From Dryocosmus kuriphilus (lineage: Eukaryota; Arthropoda; Insecta; Hymenoptera; Cynipidae): a stretch of 64,000 nt of DNA. This document shows positions 21,059-32,745 of the stretch, in pieces; the stretch's first letter is position 1, and each line of letters starts with the position of its first letter. Both the position numbers and the translations under genes were made by a program. The notes beneath the pieces are model-generated. The model was not told the origin of the DNA. It worked only from the letters and a program-made list of their open reading frames with translations, and did not search any database. The stretch is from contig CM076189.1 of assembly GCA_038277395.1 (NCBI GenBank), positions 234,857,918-234,921,917 of the forward strand. Direction: 5' to 3'.

Positions 21059-21063
21059 GGGAT

Positions 21064-21478
21064 CATATGAAATTTTGGTTGCATAAATACCATAAAATAT
21101 ATTTAAGACTAATTTGATTTTCAAAACAATCAAATACATATTTGATAGATTTGAAAGCCATGAAAATATGACTTAGAAGATGTTTAATTTGAACGTAAAT
21201 ATAAGGTAGGTTGATAGCGATATAAAGGAGATGGTGGATGAATTCGTGCGTGGCGGTGAAATAAGAACACTGTATTGCTATGACGAATGTAACTTTATTT
21301 CAAACAAGCTTCACGATTGGCCTTAGATTAATAGACAAAACGAACAACCCTTTAAAGTGAATTAAACGCCTTCTGCAAATACTTAAAATATGTATTTTAT
21401 TTGCTTTTGACTTTAAGTGTAATTAAATAGGTACATAAAAAGGTTACTAGGTACTTTCTAACAACATAAAGGAGTTAG
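21064..21478. other. AT-rich flank of the BEL insertion, no gene seen
   Basis: No supportable frame or repeat match. Continues the host sequence interrupted at 5323. Confidence 0.4.
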
Positions 21479-22284
21479 GGGAGATGCGGCGAATGCGACA
21501 CGTATAACAAATATCAATCGATGTCCAGAAAAATATAATCAATAATGTAAGGGTAAAATATGCAACGCATAGATAAATAAATTAGCTTTGTTTTATTTAT
21601 AGCAAGAATTTAATCTACGAAAATTAAATCACTTTTTTTCAAGTCTTCCTAAAAATTTCTTGTGAGTCAAGTTACCTGTCCCTCTGGATAATGCGGAGCG
21701 CTCTGATTTTTATTTATTATTTCAGATTAAATATAATTTCCTAACAATAGAAGACATATTTTCAGTAACCTGAGATATCTAGGTATACAGGTGTGCAGCT
21801 ATTTTTTTTAATTTAGAGTTTATGTTGCGCGTATTATCAGATGCCAAAGCTATGAAGATACAATTTTCAGCATTTCGGCATTTTAACATTAAAATGCCTG
21901 TTGCGCCAACTTACCCGCTTCCGTATGGTATAGAAATAAAGAAGTATTTATATAGATGTTAACTAACTTTACTATATTGTGACACATGTGAATCCTTCGG
22001 AAAAGTCAAAAGTTCAATTTTACAACAGTTTTATTACATTTGGAGCTAAATATTTTAAGTTTCGCCGGTTTTTTCGCGGCTATCATGATAGAAGTGAAAA
22101 ATCCGAAAGAAACTTTTGGTCATAGAAATTAAGCAGGTGCTTCAATTAACCAAATTTCTTGACCGCTGATCATTGCATTGATAAATACATATTCTGAAAC
22201 TAACCTCCCATGCCCATAGTGAGCAAGCTTTAGTAAATTCTACTACACACCATTACTCGCTGCGCCGCATTCGCCGTTTCTCCC
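21479..22284. mobile_element. Candidate non-autonomous element with CGGCGAATGCG terminal inverted repeats
   Basis: GGGAGATGCGGCGAATGCG (from 21479) and, inverted, GGGAGAAACGGCGAATGCG (ending 22284) match at about 19 of the outer 23 positions. They are GC-rich islands about 806 bp apart in AT-rich DNA. No coding sequence lies inside and no target duplication was recognised, so the superfamily is open. Confidence 0.5.
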
Positions 22285-24925
22285 ATATGGGAAGCAATTT
22301 GCATTAAAATTCACCCTTAATAATTAATAAAAACACCCCTTAAAAATCTGTAAACTAGGTTCTTGCTTCCCTTACAAATACTTATTCTTTTAACTGTAGA
22401 TCTATGGCACAATGGGCTTTATAGCCTGAGCGCCGGGGTTGTTCTTAAGAAACTCCTGCACACTTTAAAAAAACTGTGGACCTGAAATAACTTCCCTAAG
22501 CATATATAAACTCTATCAGAACAACTGAGTATAATATAAACCTGCAAAGTGGAAATTTCCCTAATCCCTAACTAAAAGATGAATATATTTTTTATATGTG
22601 ATGTTATTCGTAATTAATTACACAAGTTTCTCCTCGAATGACTTGAAAAAATGCAGAAGAAAACCCTCCTATACAAATTTAAAGAAACAATTTTATTTCT
22701 TTACAATGTTTTATAATATTTCATTAAACTTCAGATCTGCAATAACTTTACAAAGCATAGAAAAAATATTTTGGAAGAAGACGAAACCTTCACAGAAGAG
22801 GAATAATAAGGGATGGTTTTCCACTTTAAAGGGTTGTATTATTCCCAGTTTTCGTGCGTGATAATGTTTTGTACGCTTAGCGAAGTCATTCCAGCTCTAC
22901 CGTTAAAGAAAATATTCTCAAAAGTAAAGGAAGAAAAAGATCTAGTTTAAGCTTTTTAAAGAAGCATTTGCTTTTAGTTCTCAAAGGTGAATTATAATAA
23001 AAGATCCCTTTATGATAGCTTATCTATGTCGTTTCAAACCACCTAATAACAAGCTTTGAAAATTAATTGTATATAAACTCTAAAGCAAAAATAAATACAT
23101 ACTTCCAAACCCTTTAGAGGCTGGTTAATTCGCATTAAAGGGTTTTTCGTTTTGCCTAATAACATAAAACCATTCGTAAACGATTTTCGGCCTCATTTTC
23201 CAGCCTTTGTGTGAAGTATTTGCCGTTTTCAATTTAAAAAACATCTGTTTACATTTTTTTATAGTTCGGGTGGTTTAAAGGCCCATGAACACAGTTAAAA
23301 TTATTTATAAGTATGAGAAAAATTCGATAATTCATTTTTCACCAAAAGAAAGAAAATTAGGAGGTGAGACCTAAAAAAATTTTTTTTTCTTAATTTGGTA
23401 CACACTAATATACATATTACGTCGTTGAAAAAATGTTTCGAAAGTTGGACGACTCTTTTTAAAACATTGTAACATGGCGGCTTGCACCTCGTGCCTGATG
23501 CTCTTCCCAGACCGATCGAGTTTATGGAAATTAAAACTAAAGGCGGCCAGCAGGAACTCAAATTAGTATAAGTGTATGATAAATCGTATGCAAGTGTGAG
23601 AGGTGTGTGAGATTAATGTTAGTTTACTCAGGTTTAATCACTTTCATGTTTTAGATATAAGCACTTTCATCTTGCGACAGCCTACCTGAACATCCGAAGA
23701 CCAAGGCTCGATTCCATTAATATTCCATTAATATCTGTCTGAGAGCTCTCGGTCATCCATGCAAATGTATTTGTGCTTATTCCATACTGAAATATTCCAT
23801 TTATGTGCAGTATTTTATACGCCAAGCTGGCATCATATCACATTCGCTCGAGACTACTATACGAACTGTCAAAACAAATGGACGCAACCATCTAGCCAGT
23901 AGTGGTTACAAAATCCACTCCCAGAGGGCAGCGGCTCACGGACGAGCAGTCACGTGGCTGGACGGCTACGCGCCCAGACAAGTAGCAGAACGAAGGCTCA
24001 GTTTTGTGCTGGCCTCCCATTCGTACGTAGTTTTGTACGTCGTTATTCAATGTAGTGGGTTTTGAAAAATTGTGGCCGACCAGGAACCACATCCCTATTG
24101 GATTTCGATAAAAGGTAGGCGTCATGAAATTATCTCTCCCCTTTTTGATTTTTGTCGCTTAATTTTGTTCAGAGTAAATTAAAGTCTGGCCAACGCCCAT
24201 GGCATAGCATACAGCCATTTTGCACGCTTCGTTCGCCGTAAGCCTAATTAAGTCTACGTAGCTTTTGAATGTCCTTCAGACGTAATATCGACTTTAGAGT
24301 ATTGAGATTTTGAGTAAATATCCATAATGGTAAAATTAAGTTCAGAACTTTGATAATACAGATTATAGGCATTAGAGTTATTTGTAAAAATTGGATCATG
24401 CGAGAAAGCAAACTTGATGTCGTGTAGCCAGTGTAGACCGAAGGTCAAAGGCTCAGTCGCACGTGTTATTAAATAAAGTCTTTCTAAGCGAAGTGGCTCT
24501 GATGATGACAACAATGCTAATATTGCTTTTGCTGAAATTTTAAATTGCTTTCATAATTTCACCTCATTTATTACATTCCAGATTGTATATAATTTCACCT
24601 CATCACTTTTTGTAATAAACAGAATTTTCATCTTTCTCTCAATTAACTAAAAATGGTTTGATTCGTTTCTACGCCCCCACGAAATCCCTCTCCAACTCAG
24701 CTAGATGGGGGGCTTAAGTAGTGTTTTACGAAATATTTTGCGGAGTTAAGTCAGCTGAAAAATTTTGAGCGGTATCTCAGGATACCTGGCACCTGACTGA
24801 ATTGAGGTAAGAAACTAAGACTAAGTTGGGTTCCAGTGTTGGGTAACACTCAAAGCTTTATGTCCCTATAAAGCGGAGACTGTTATTATAACATAGAACT
24901 TTAAAAAACCAGCTGGACTAGTTTT
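22285..24925. other. 2.6 kb AT-rich region, no recognised element or gene
   Basis: Short open frames occur (for example 22598-22861 and 23805-24065 plus, 24254-24514 minus), but none has a recognisable domain or biased composition. The segment at 23860-24060 is less AT-rich than its neighbours. I see no splice-site or promoter evidence that would support a host gene. Confidence 0.4.
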
Positions 24926-25771
24926 ACATTCTCATCACTTATGATAGAAGGTATTAAATTCATGTGAATTCGGACCTATTCAGTTTTCACCAATTTTCGA
25001 CGGTATGAGCCCCCCTGAGTCAGAAAAAATGGTTCTTTACTAACATATCGGTCTATCTGTCGATCTGTCTGTAGTGCGATAACTCGATAACTTTCGAAAC
25101 AATTTTCTAATCAGAATTTTCCTTGATGCACTTTGTTTTTTATCCAAAAAGGCACGTCAAGTTCGTCAGCTAGCCTTCTACCTCCATTATTTATTGTTCT
25201 AGTCATGGAAAATAAAATTAGGAAGATTGAAATTTCAACTTTCCATTAAATCACGCTAGGCACGGTAAATAGTCCAGTGATAAAATTATTCGTTTCAGAA
25301 AGATCTACAAAATTGATTTTAATAATTTCTTTATAGGGGAAACAGCTTTTGTTTTAAATTTGGGAAATGACATTAAAAAATTGAAAATGCAAATTTATAG
25401 CTAAGTAACGCAAAATGAGATAAGAGGTCCAAGAGCAAAATTTATCACCTTAAAACGACCTACCAAAGCCCATTTAACCATTCTTAGATAGCACCTATAA
25501 TTTGGCCGTGAAACTAGAACTTTTACATTATCATCATTTATGACATAGAAGGTATTCGATTCATGTGAATTTGGACTTACTAAATTTTCATCAATTCTGG
25601 ATGATAAAAATTAAATTTTTACTTTATTTTGCAATACCTAAATGAGCAATCTCGGACCGAGGAACCAAAATTCATAAACATACATTTAATACAGAATGCA
25701 AAATAATGTAGAAAGTTTTGAGCTGTTGAAGGTTAAACGAGCGCGAAGCGCGACACGCTTGGTGATAATGT
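24926..25771 (-). repeat. Family A, diverged inverted copy (possibly two nested)
   Basis: Read on the minus strand it ends with the family terminus (ACATTCTCATC at 24926 on plus). It starts at 25771 with ACATTATCACC followed by a CGCGCTTCGCGCTCG hairpin (25739-25756 on plus). The order of landmarks matches other copies: a GAAGGTATTA block, a CCCCCTGAGTC block, CTGTCTGT repeats and CGATAACTTTCGAA. A second terminus-like sequence at 25525 (ACATTATCATC) suggests that a short element is nested or that two copies abut. Confidence 0.6.
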
Positions 25772-26004
25772 ATTCGTTAAAAATGAAGGAATTCCAACAA
25801 AAAAATTGACAATTACCAAGTTACAGTTGTGAATGGTTTGGTCCTAATTTTAAAAGGTTTATGCACAAATGTGGGAAAGCAGAAAAACCGAGCACAAAGC
25901 GCGAGTTCCAAAAGTCATGCGTCCCAGGGGCGCGCACCGCTCGTCGAGAATGTGCCCAAGCAGGATCAGATTTTTTTTTTGTTATTTCCTGTCCAATCAC
26001 TCGG

Positions 26005-26393
26005 TTCTGAAAATCATTGCCATGACGTTCTTGATGCAGTGAAATATGATAAGAATGATATTTATTACGTTTTAATACCTTCCAAACACTGAACAGAGAC
26101 GTTCCGGAATCGCGGCTTAGTTGTCCAGCATTAAGATGAAGGTCATGCGTGACTGCAGATAAAATCGCGGTTTCATTATCCACTCCAGTAACTATTAATC
26201 GGCGGTTCCTTGTTTTCAGTTGTACACTTCCGTCACTAATGAACTTCTTGACAACCCGGTAAAAGAAAGCGCGTGAAGGAACACTTTCTGGAAAACGTTG
26301 AGCATAAAACGTGACAGCATCATCGATATTCCTGACACTTTCTCAATAAATGAGAATCATTTTGATCTTCCTTTGTTGAGATAGAAATTCCAT
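26005..26393 (-). pseudogene. N-terminal fragment of a mariner-type transposase
   Basis: On the minus strand a Met at 26393 starts MEFLSQQRKIKMILIY, followed at once by an in-frame stop. The frame then continues through FPESVPSRAFFYRVVKKF and SAVTHDLHLNAGQLSRDSGT to KRNKYHSYHISLHQERHGND. This is the helix-turn-helix DNA-binding half of a transposase family common in insects. The catalytic domain is missing; beyond 26005 the similarity ends. No TIRs were found. It differs from the other two mariner-type copies in the window. Confidence 0.65.
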
Positions 26394-26689
26394 TGTAAAA
26401 GTAATGACGTCAAGTAATGATGGAATACAATGACACCCAAACCAACCCAAACGAACGTGACCAACAAAAACAACCTAAACGAAAGGAACTAATTGCGACC
26501 AAACTAAAATTAACGCAACCAGCACATCCAAATCAAATGAACACTCCTAATCAACACTACATTCAATTCTCCTAATGAATAAACGTTAAGCACGGACAGA
26601 GAGTCGTCAACCGACTGCGTTCGGGAAAGGTTTTCTGCAGTCTTATCACTATTGCTGTCCCTTGGCCGAAAGTTCAAGCATCCAGATGG

Positions 26690-26785
26690 TGAGAGACAAC
26701 GAGACTCGCCAAAATTAAGCACCCCGAACGGCATAGGCAACTACTACGTCCACGTCGTTATTCCTGGGTAGAGCTAAAAGTAGTG
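26690..26785. repeat. Short repeat shared with the inside of the long-TIR element
   Basis: AAGCACCCCGAA, followed by CTACTACGTCCACGTC and TTCCTGGGTA, recurs in the same order at 32685-32795 beside the 42 bp minisatellite there. It is probably a remnant of a related element. 26394-26690 has nothing else recognisable. Confidence 0.5.
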
Positions 26786-27191
26786 CCCAAAATTGAATTG
26801 ATTACAATTGAATGGTCCTCCTTACATTCAACACGTCTGATTTATCTTTCGTTTGCAAGCGTTATCCTTGAAATAATCAACAATTTCATTTTTCGCAATT
26901 GCAGCGCTATCTATCGCGAACCGAAAAAATTTTCTGAAACAAAACTCACGTATTTCTTAAAGAAGAATCTGAATCTGAGATAAAAAATAGGGGTTCCTAT
27001 TTGAAATTTCAAAGCTACACAGACTTCAAGGTTTGTGGTAAATTTTTGCAGTCACTTTGCCCACTTGAAAATAAAAAGTTTTTATTACAAAAATGTTTGC
27101 GCAGGATGCCTATTTCTCGGGATATTTCGATGTCCAAGATAAAAAAAATACACACATATATATCTGTCAGTCTGTATCTGCGGTGTGCATG

Positions 27192-27418
27192 TGTGGCTGT
27201 ATACACAAGCTCACGCATACCACTTCACATCCAGTTATACGATTCTACACATGTACGCCCTCTCTCGTCGGATCGATACTACTCGGTCAGTTTTAGAGAA
27301 CAGTCTAGTCACGATTACGTTACTTCTCTCATCGCGACAAATCGTTACCTGAATGTACGCATCCTATGAATAAATGGTCTTCTTTTAAAGGTCTTTCTCA
27401 ATATAATTATTCCTTCCA
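27192..27418 (+). repeat. Gypsy-2 5' LTR
   Basis: Starts TGTGGCTGTATACACAAGCT and ends TTCCA, 227 bp. It matches 30758-30944 with many substitutions, which indicates an old insertion. Confidence 0.8.
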
Positions 27419-27419
27419 T

Positions 27420-27438
27420 TGGTGACCTCGATGTGATC
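27420..27438 (+). promoter_or_regulatory. Gypsy-2 primer binding site
   Basis: TGGTGACCTCGATGTGATC starts one base after the LTR end and begins with TGG, as a tRNA-primed site should. The tRNA is not assigned. Confidence 0.6.
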
Positions 27439-27559
27439 TAACGTGGTAAATTGTTTTAGCGCAGTGCTCACGGATCTTTGAAACTTAATTTGCGAATTTT
27501 CCGTCATGGCGTCGCGCCACGTGCTCGCACCACCATGTCACAAAACTTCCGCAGTACCG

Positions 27560-28400
27560 CATTATCTTGCACTGTCCCGATGAGTTGAGAGATTTTCTTG
27601 CCCCTGGAATGTTTCCCATGGCAACTACCAAAACTCACGAGCAATTTGTGTCATTTCCCATGCAACGCAAGGCAATGCAGTGCTCTTCAATGTTCGTCGA
27701 TTACATGTCACGTGCTCGCTTCAATTACGCGAATTCGATGACTTGCGCGAAACTTGCATACATCCAGCTCATATTTTTAGCGTTGAGTGCAGAATCAGTG
27801 CTCATTATTTTTTTCATCACCTCCGGTGCATTGCAGGGCATCCCTGGATTCAGTGCCGAATCGATAAAATTTTTGGACACGATTTTCTTCGTGCAAAAAA
27901 ACTGTATATGATAAATTCCTGTGATTCTGTGCTTCTGCGAGTAAACATCGGTTTTTTTTTTGTGAAACAACAAACTCCTCGATGGTGAGTCAATAGGAGG
28001 TCGCAAACCCTCAAGTTTTGCGCTCTGTCGTCCCACGTATTGACGAGGACGTGTTTCGTTCTAGATAGCTAATTAATTTACCAGACAAACTCGTGCGCTA
28101 TTGCGAGTGCAACCGAACAACACACTGCAAAAACTCGGCACTCTTGCCGATAAACTCCACGAAATCCTCCAGACGAAGCAGACGTCCTCCGTCGCAGTAC
28201 AACCTTCGCCATCTGAATCTAGCTTTGAAGCACAGGTTGCCGAACTTGCCAAACAAAACGCCAGCGTCACCAGTTTCTTCACGGAAACGAGCATGTATGT
28301 CAGATAAGTGCAAGTACCATACAAAATTCTGTAGTAAGGTCCAAAAATGCTTGCCTGGATGTAAATTTCAGGCAAACTAACCCGAGAGTCACTAGCGGCG
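27560..28400 (+). pseudogene. Gypsy-2 gag remnant
   Basis: The first 500 bases cannot be aligned by eye. At 28098-28307 one frame reads TLQKLGTLADKLHEILQ and then AELAKQNASVTSFF, matching the end of the capsid region of insect gypsy elements. In another frame at about 28306-28375 the nucleocapsid finger CKYHTKFCSKVQKCLPGC is visible. Gag would form the RNA-packaging particle; this copy is dead. Confidence 0.65.
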
Positions 28401-28433
28401 AAACGGGATTCACCCACTACTTCTCGCCATCTA

Positions 28434-28880
28434 CGTATTCGTCACAGACCGAATCCCTGGACTACAGTTCCTTATATACACAGGTTCTGGTGTCTCAATA
28501 CTTTCATGTTTGCGGCTTAGAACTAGCCTCGATCCTGTAGGCTATCAACTCTTCGCAGCAAATGGTACACCGATCGAGACTTTCGGTTTCTCTCCGCAGA
28601 TACTCAACCGAGATTTCAATTGGTGTTTTATCACCGCTGATATCTTCAAACCAATCATTGGTACTGACCTTTTGAGTCACTTTGGTTTTACAGTTAAACT
28701 TCAAAACCAAATTCTCACCGACGTAAATTACATCGATCAAAGTGCTACATGGAGAGTTAATTTACTCGATACTGCTAAGTTAATTCCCAGCCATCACGAA
28801 TCCAAATGTTGCTTTCGAGCCATCCAATCACTCAACGCGTCATTATATCAAGACGACGCCTGGATCGTCTGTCTATAGCA
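28434..28880 (+). pseudogene. Gypsy-2 protease
   Basis: FVTDRIPGLQFLIYTGSGVS near 28437 is the retropepsin active-site region. The catalytic D-T-G reads Y-T-G because GAC became TAC, so the enzyme would be inactive. The flap and C-terminal half follow (FKPIIGTDLLSHFGF near 28650), a good match to the fold's second half, and the frame remains open to 28878. Confidence 0.8.
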
Positions 28881-28899
28881 AAGCAAGACAGCTTGCTTT

Positions 28900-29450
28900 G
28901 GACAACTCAAAAAAGCGAAGGACGAGTTTCAGAAAATGGTCCTCTTGGAATCGCCAGACGTCCTGACAGCCCATGGTCCTCATCTCCTTCACCTTACTCT
29001 GAAGAAATCAGGTAAATGGCCACCATATGGTAGTTTTCGAAGACTTAACAACCACACAATACCAAACAAGTATCCGGCGCGTTATCTGGAAGATTTTGCT
29101 GCAAATTGTCAGAGCTTTCAAATAAATTCCAGTCAAACCTGTGGATATTGGCAAGGCAGCCGTCATTGCGTCATCTGGATTCTTCTTATTTTCTTTCATG
29201 ATGTTCCAACTTCGATAGATAGGCACAGACATTCCAGCACTTCATCGATGATGCAACCCGAGACATTCTTTTTGTGTTTCCGTATATCAACGATCTGCTC
29301 GACGCTTCTGACAACGAAGAAAAAACATCTGGAGTACCTGAGGATCTTGTTCAACGACTTCAGGTGGACTACCGATTAGTCATGAAATCGGCAAAGACAC
29401 ACTTCGGAGTACAGAAAGCCAAAGGCCAGGCAGGCCACTAGACTCCACAA
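28900..29450 (+). pseudogene. Gypsy-2 reverse transcriptase remnant
   Basis: Heavily broken. The fingers are recognisable as PHLLHLTLKKSGKWPPYGSF near 28980. The palm region appears in another frame as TFQHFIDDATRDILFVFPYI near 29235, followed by NDLLDAS: the catalytic YIDD reads YIND, so one essential Asp is lost. AKTHFGVQKAKGQ near 29393 marks the thumb. Confidence 0.75.
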
Positions 29451-29499
29451 CTCGAAGAATCATTTACCAAGTAAAGGCAGGCCTTTTCAGAAGCAACTT

Positions 29500-29960
29500 A
29501 TCGTGTCCACCCGAACGTCAACACGGAATGGGTGCTTTTTACCGACGCTTCCAATCACGCCATCGGTGCAGTCCAACAGCAGCGTTTCATGTTTTCCGAG
29601 CAACCACCTGCCTTTTTCAGTAAGCATCCTACACCTGCCATGGAGAAATTTTCGACTTATGATGGTGAGCTAAACGCTGTTTATATAACAATTAAACACT
29701 TTCGGCACATCTTCGAAGATCCAGAACGAGCCTCGCCATGGCAATTTCATCGACTGGACTTCATTGACCAATTCACACGACTATATTGCGACGTCTCGTC
29801 GGATATGGTACGTCCTTGTGTGCTCAGGACACTACGAAACACAATTTTTGACTCGGATCACTCGCTTTCCAAACCTGGAGGTAAAGCATCACAGAGAATG
29901 ATTGATAAACCATGTATCTCAACGCTTCGATCATATACACATATACCAGGTTAAGCTAAC
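29500..29960 (+). pseudogene. Gypsy-2 RNase H and linker
   Basis: LFTDASNHAIGAVQQQ near 29535 and FSTYDGELNAVYITIKHFRH near 29650 are the RNase H motifs with their acids. The frame runs open to about 29954 but changes character after 29740, where the linker to integrase is deleted or shifted. Confidence 0.75.
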
Positions 29961-30640
29961 TCTTTGCAGAGTGTATAACCAATATCTCACAATCGTGGAA
30001 CGCTACACTCGATTCTGTGAGGCTATACCACTCGCAGATGGCTACGCAGAGACTACAGCAAAAGCTCTTCTCTATCACTGGATAGCAGGATTCAGCGTTC
30101 CTCTTCGCATCACTTCGGACCTTGGAAGACAATTGGAGCACCTGAGAACAACGCCTTACCGTTCACAATCATAGGGTCTTGTCGAAAGACTGCGCCGACA
30201 ACTCAAGGCGGCACTTCTCTGCCACGACGACTCGTGGGTTGGCGCCCTCCCAGCCGTACTTCTCGGAATGAGATCCGCGTGGATGCCTCGGAAGGAAGAC
30301 ATCAGCTCGACACCAGCAGAATTCGTTTATGGTGAGCCAATTCGACTCCCAGGTGAATTCCTTACTCTCTCTGCCCGCACACTTACAGTTACCGAATTAG
30401 TTTACAACCTTAGGAAGCACTTTCAAAACCTCTCTCCTGAACCCACCTCTCGTCACGGGAAGTATTCTGTTTTTAGTTGCAGATATATCAACAGGTGTTC
30501 TCATGTGTTCGTCCGCAAAGAACTGGTTCGAGCTTGTTTCTCAGCTCTCTACGAAGGATCCTTCAAGGTCCTTGCAAGGTACGACAAGCACTTTACTGTA
30601 ATTATTGGCGAAAATCATCGCGCAAGCATGTTTGTTTAGC
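29960..30640 (+). pseudogene. Gypsy-2 integrase remnant
   Basis: YLTIVERYTRFCEAIPLAD near 29982 is the integrase core. LRITSDLGRQLEHL near 30105 covers the second catalytic Asp, and after a stop at about 30172 GLVERLRRQLKAALL carries the Glu. The C-terminal part reads ALPAVLLGMRSAW, then FVYGEPIRLPGEFL. A terminal segment (FVRKELVRACFSALYEGSFK) extends to 30639. It is followed by 110 bp of AT-rich DNA and a purine-rich CAGGGAGAG before the 3' LTR. Confidence 0.8.
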
Positions 30641-30757
30641 CCTATAATTTTACTTTTATTTTGCATAATTTTTCTCATTGTAAATATCCTCATTTTATTA
30701 TACATAGTTTTATTATTTGTAAATAGCTACACTATTTAAAAATAACAGGGAGAGTAT

Positions 30758-30942
30758 TGTGGCGATAAACACAAGCTCACGCATACTACTTCACATACAC
30801 TCATATGCACGTACATATTATTTTCACCTTCTCTCGTCGAATCGATACCAATTGATCAGCTGGAAAGAACAACCTAGGCACGATTACGTTACAACTGTCA
30901 TCGCGAAAAATCGCTATCGAGTGAATGCGTCCCGTGAATAAA

Positions 30943-30944
<2 letters not shown>
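30758..30944 (+). repeat. Gypsy-2 3' LTR, truncated
   Basis: Matches the first 190 or so bases of the 5' LTR up to GTGAATAAAC, then passes directly into a TA microsatellite. The last 40 bases of the LTR are missing. Confidence 0.75.

Positions 30945-30997
<53 letters not shown>
30945..30997. repeat. TA microsatellite
   Basis: About 26 TA units. It is the target of the transposon at 30998 and resumes at 33221-33248 on the other side. Confidence 0.95.
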
Positions 30998-31003
<6 letters not shown>

Positions 31004-31573
31004 GTCTAAAAAGTCCCGGACAGTTGGATATTTCCTGAAGTAAACTTCAACGAGGAATGCAATGGTGACCTTCATTTTGACCTTGATGTTGACCTTCATG
31101 GCTTTTAGAAGGTCAACTTTATTTTTTTAAATGGAAACCCCCTCTTTTACATCTGCAATCGATAGAGCAGAAAATTCTATGTTCAGATACGTACCCAAGT
31201 CATAGGTCAATTGTAACGTTCAAGGTCAGTTAGAGGTTATTTGAAATTAACAAAGTCTTCCAAGAGGTCAGTGCAATTCCTGAAGTAAATTTCAACTAGA
31301 AATTCATTGGTGAGCTCTGTATTGATCTTGGTTACAGCGTTTTGAATATTGTAAAATCATAAGGAAATTTTTCATTAAAAGTTCCAGGTGTTCTGGTGAG
31401 AGTTCTGTTCCTCCCCAAAGAGTTATACAGTCCTATACCGTTTTTCGATACCTAAGTCAATACTTAAGGCGATACCAAAAGTCGTATACCGTTTTTCCAT
31501 ACGAATATTACGAATCGAAACTAAATTTACGTATTACGAGTACATACTTACTATCTTTCGCTAAAAGATTATT

Positions 31574-32524
31574 ATGGCGCAAGCTAAACTTTCGGAACAA
31601 GAGAGGGTATCTGTATTAATGATGCGTGGTTGGGGAGATCGAGTTCGATCTTATGATCAAGTTCGTTTGCTTTTTAATCGCACTTTTCGTAATGGAGAAG
31701 GGTTAAATCCTGTCTCAAAATCAACAATTGAAAGAACTGTAAGGCGCTTTATGAATCATGGACATATCAAGGACCTTCAGAGAACTGGTCGGCCAAAATC
31801 TGCAGGATCTGAGGAGATGCAGATGGACATAGCCCAAGCATTTGTTGAAAACCCACACCTTAGTTTACGTCGAGCTAGTGATGAGCGTGACGTTGCTCCT
31901 GAGACGGTGCGAAATATTTTAAAAAGCATTAATTTCCATCCTTACAAAGTTCATCTGGTACAAGAGCTCAATAAAGAGGATCCTGATCGTCCGGTTGAAT
32001 ATACAATACGGTATTTCCAGATGAAGCTACTTTCACTTTAAAAGGTGAAGTTCACAGGCAAAATTGTAGATATTGGTCCGACACAAATCCTGATTGGATG
32101 TTGGAGAGTCACATACAATATCCACAAAAGATTAATGTTTGGACCGGTATCTTGAATGATACATTGATAGGCCCTTTCTTCATCGATGGTAATCTCAATG
32201 CCCGTGCATATGAAGAGCTTCTCAGAAACCAAATTGTTCCAAGAATAAGGGAGATTACAGGCGATAATTTTAAAAATATTTGGTTCCAGCCGGACGGAGC
32301 AGCGGCTCATTACGGTAGGGAGGTTCGAGCATATTTGGATACTCAGTTCCCTCAAAGGTGGATTGGAAGAAGGGGTGAAATCGAGTGGCTTGCTAGATCT
32401 CCTGATCTGACGCCTCTCGACTATTTTCTTTGGGGTTATTTAAAGAGCAAAGTATACTCAACGCAACCCCAAAGCTTAGACGAATTGCAGAATCGGATTC
32501 TGCAAACAGGCTACTTTCTTTGGT
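31574..32524 (+). pseudogene. Mariner-superfamily transposase, one frameshift from open
   Basis: From the Met at 31574 the N-terminal half contains two helix-turn-helix regions (KSTIERTVRRFMNHGHIKDL; LRRASDERDVAPETVRNIL) and the linker FHPYKVHLVQELN. Near 32000 the frame shifts. In the next frame the catalytic domain follows: first Asp in PDEATF (32020), second in FQPDGAAAH (32293) and third in SPDLTPLDYFLWGY (32404). By my count 36 residues separate the second and third. The frame stays open to 32526, where the expected C-terminus has been replaced. Apart from the frameshift and this end the protein looks nearly complete. Confidence 0.88.
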
Positions 32525-32620
32525 AGGGATATGATTCGTAATACTGTAACTCATTTTTACAATCACATAGGTTTTTGTCAAGAAGCTCAAGGTTTTCAGT
32601 TCGAACATCTTCACTGAAGC

Positions 32621-32745
32621 ATGAGAGGCAAGGGGACTCACGATAATCAAGCACCCCGAAACGTGAGAGGCAAGGGGACTCACGCTAATCAAGCAGCCCG
32701 AAACGTGAGAGGCAAGGGGACTCACGCTAATCAAGCACCCCAAAG
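32621..32745. repeat. 42 bp minisatellite inside the long-TIR element
   Basis: Three units starting at 32621, 32663 and 32705, each with GTGAGAGGCAAGGGGACTCA and then AATCAAGCACCCC. It lies between the transposase and the right TIR. Confidence 0.9.

Larger units (their letters stand above)
27192..30944 (+). mobile_element. Second gypsy/Ty3 element, heavily decayed, 3' LTR truncated
   Basis: LTRs begin TGTGGC at 27192 and 30758 and share ACACAAGCTCACGCATAC and the block CACGATTACGTTAC. The 5' LTR (227 bp) is followed by a primer binding site at 27420. The domain order gag zinc finger, protease, RT, RNase H, integrase is intact in order but broken by many stops. The 3' LTR is lost into a TA microsatellite at 30945. 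It belongs to a different lineage from the nested gypsy: short LTRs, another primer site, and a Cys/His gag finger of CsRn1-like type. Confidence 0.85.

Noticed and set aside
26510..26740. 76-codon minus-strand frame
   Set aside because: It overlaps a short dispersed repeat shared with 32685-32795 and shows no domain.
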